Shown: positions 6,489 through 6,874 of the stretch, piece by piece
How the letters are laid out: the number at the start of each line of letters is the position of its first letter
How positions within the stretch are numbered: the first letter of the stretch is position 1
Source of the DNA: SURF-24 sp964537965
Lineage (GTDB): Bacteria > Bacteroidota > Ignavibacteria > Ignavibacteriales > SURF-24
NCBI GenBank assembly: GCA_964537965.1
Contig: CAZIDB010000242.1
Location: 1-6,874, forward strand
Direction: 5' to 3'
DNA length: 6,874 nucleotides
Translations under genes and position numbers: made by a program
The notes under the pieces: generated by a model
Database searches by the model: none
Seen by the model: only the letters and a program-made list of their open reading frames with translations
What the model was told of the DNA's origin: nothing

Positions 6489-6777
6489 ATTTTACTTCAG
6501 CTTCTTTAATAACTGTATCCCGGAAATACCTGCTGAGTTCATCAGGAGTTCTTAAATCTACTTTCATATCTAACAAATCGGATAGTTCTCTTTCCATTCT
6601 AGACATATCTAGTAAACCTATTTTGGCTCCTTTATCGAATTCTACAAGCAAATCAATATCACTCTTTCTGCTGTTAGAGTTTTTCAAGAAAGAACCAAAA
6701 AGCGATAGTTTTGAGATACGGTTTACTTTGCAGTAGTTAATAATTGCATCTCTATGTTTTGCAAGTAATTCTTTCAT
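6472..6777 (-). CDS. mntA: MntA-like minimal nucleotidyltransferase antitoxin
   Basis: This complete 101-residue protein belongs to the MNT group of the polymerase-beta nucleotidyltransferase superfamily. The catalytic signature GSX10DXD is intact: G28, S29, then D40 and D42 (SDIDLLVEF). The third carboxylate is most likely D74 (MKVDLRT). Characterised MntA enzymes use ATP to AMPylate the HXY tyrosine of the partner HepT, which neutralises it. The ATG at 6777 has AGGAT (6786-6790) 8 bases upstream. The gene is first in the pair and overlaps hepT by 17 bp, so antitoxin is made first from one mRNA. A sigma70-like promoter and a small inverted repeat lie just upstream. It contains no DNA-binding domain, so any autoregulation would need the complex or another factor. 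Confidence 0.93.
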   Translation of the reverse strand: MKELLAKHRDAIINYCKVNRISKLSLFGSFLKNSNSRKSDIDLLVEFDKGAKIGLLDMSRMERELSDLLDMKVDLRTPDELSRYFRDTVIKEAEVKYEAGR

Positions 6778-6808
6778 ATTAATCTATCCTGAATTTATTT
6801 CACTCACT

Positions 6809-6836
6809 AAAATAGCAAATTAATAAAAGCAGTCAA
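6809..6836 (-). promoter_or_regulatory. Candidate promoter of the mntA-hepT operon
   Basis: The minus strand reads TTGACT (6831-6836), a 16-base spacer, and TATTTT (6809-6814), close to the sigma70 pattern and about 30 bases upstream of the mntA start. This is the best promoter candidate in the window, although the spacer is one base short and the group's own sigma factor often prefers other elements. Confidence 0.4.
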
Positions 6837-6848
6837 GGTCCATACCTT
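6835..6848. promoter_or_regulatory. Inverted repeat overlapping the -35 of mntA-hepT, possible operator
   Basis: AAGGT (6835-6839) and ACCTT (6844-6848) are inverted copies separated by CCAT. The element overlaps the edge of the proposed -35 box, the position expected of an operator. The half-sites are only 5 bp, so chance is a real alternative. Confidence 0.25.
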
Positions 6849-6874
6849 AAATGTGAATACATTTTGTTTTGTCA

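Noticed and set aside
6211..6555. Plus-strand 114-codon frame
   Set aside because: It is the antisense shadow of hepT and the end of mntA.

Overview
The window looks like a draft or metagenome-assembled contig from an AT-rich bacterium of the Bacteroidota/Ignavibacteriota (FCB) group. The main evidence is the C-terminus of the protein at 1492-3582, which carries a type IX secretion (T9SS) sorting domain with the motif NYPNPFNPTTTIKYSLP. The signal peptides, low GC and a TAxxTTTG-like promoter word fit the same group. Ignavibacteria is my best guess from motif style and base composition; it is not proven. A run of exactly 100 N inside one gene marks a scaffold join.

Layout from left to right. 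(1) Positions 1-3582 on the minus strand hold two adjacent genes for exported proteins with von Willebrand factor A (vWA) domains. The first transcribed is a complete VIT-vWA protein with a T9SS sorting domain. It is followed 21 bp later by a second vWA protein, which runs off the left edge of the window. The spacing suggests one operon. (2) Positions 3583-3952 are non-coding, with a candidate promoter for that operon and a hairpin after the next gene. (3) Positions 3953-4672 (minus) encode a 239-residue helical cytoplasmic protein of unknown function. (4) Positions 4673-4874 form a divergent intergenic region. (5) Positions 4875-5885 (plus) encode an exported alpha/beta-hydrolase (esterase-like) protein that starts at GTG and is interrupted by the N gap. 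(6) Positions 5886-6155 are non-coding and rich in small repeats: a 15-bp palindrome between 9-bp direct repeats, one copy of a 14-bp direct repeat, and a segment resembling the widespread intergenic repeat whose translation reads VILSEAKDL. (7) Positions 6156-6777 (minus) hold a compact MntA-HepT (nucleotidyltransferase-HEPN) toxin-antitoxin pair with overlapping genes and a recognisable promoter at the right edge.

How the parts work together. The two vWA proteins probably act together at or outside the outer membrane, since vWA domains usually mediate metal-dependent protein-protein contact. The toxin-antitoxin pair is a self-contained module: MntA is expected to neutralise HepT by AMPylating a tyrosine in its RX4HXY motif. 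The hydrolase and the 239-residue protein are single genes with no clear partner here. I did not find a convincing new multi-gene system. The least explained items are the 239-residue protein and the repeat cluster between the hydrolase and the toxin-antitoxin pair.
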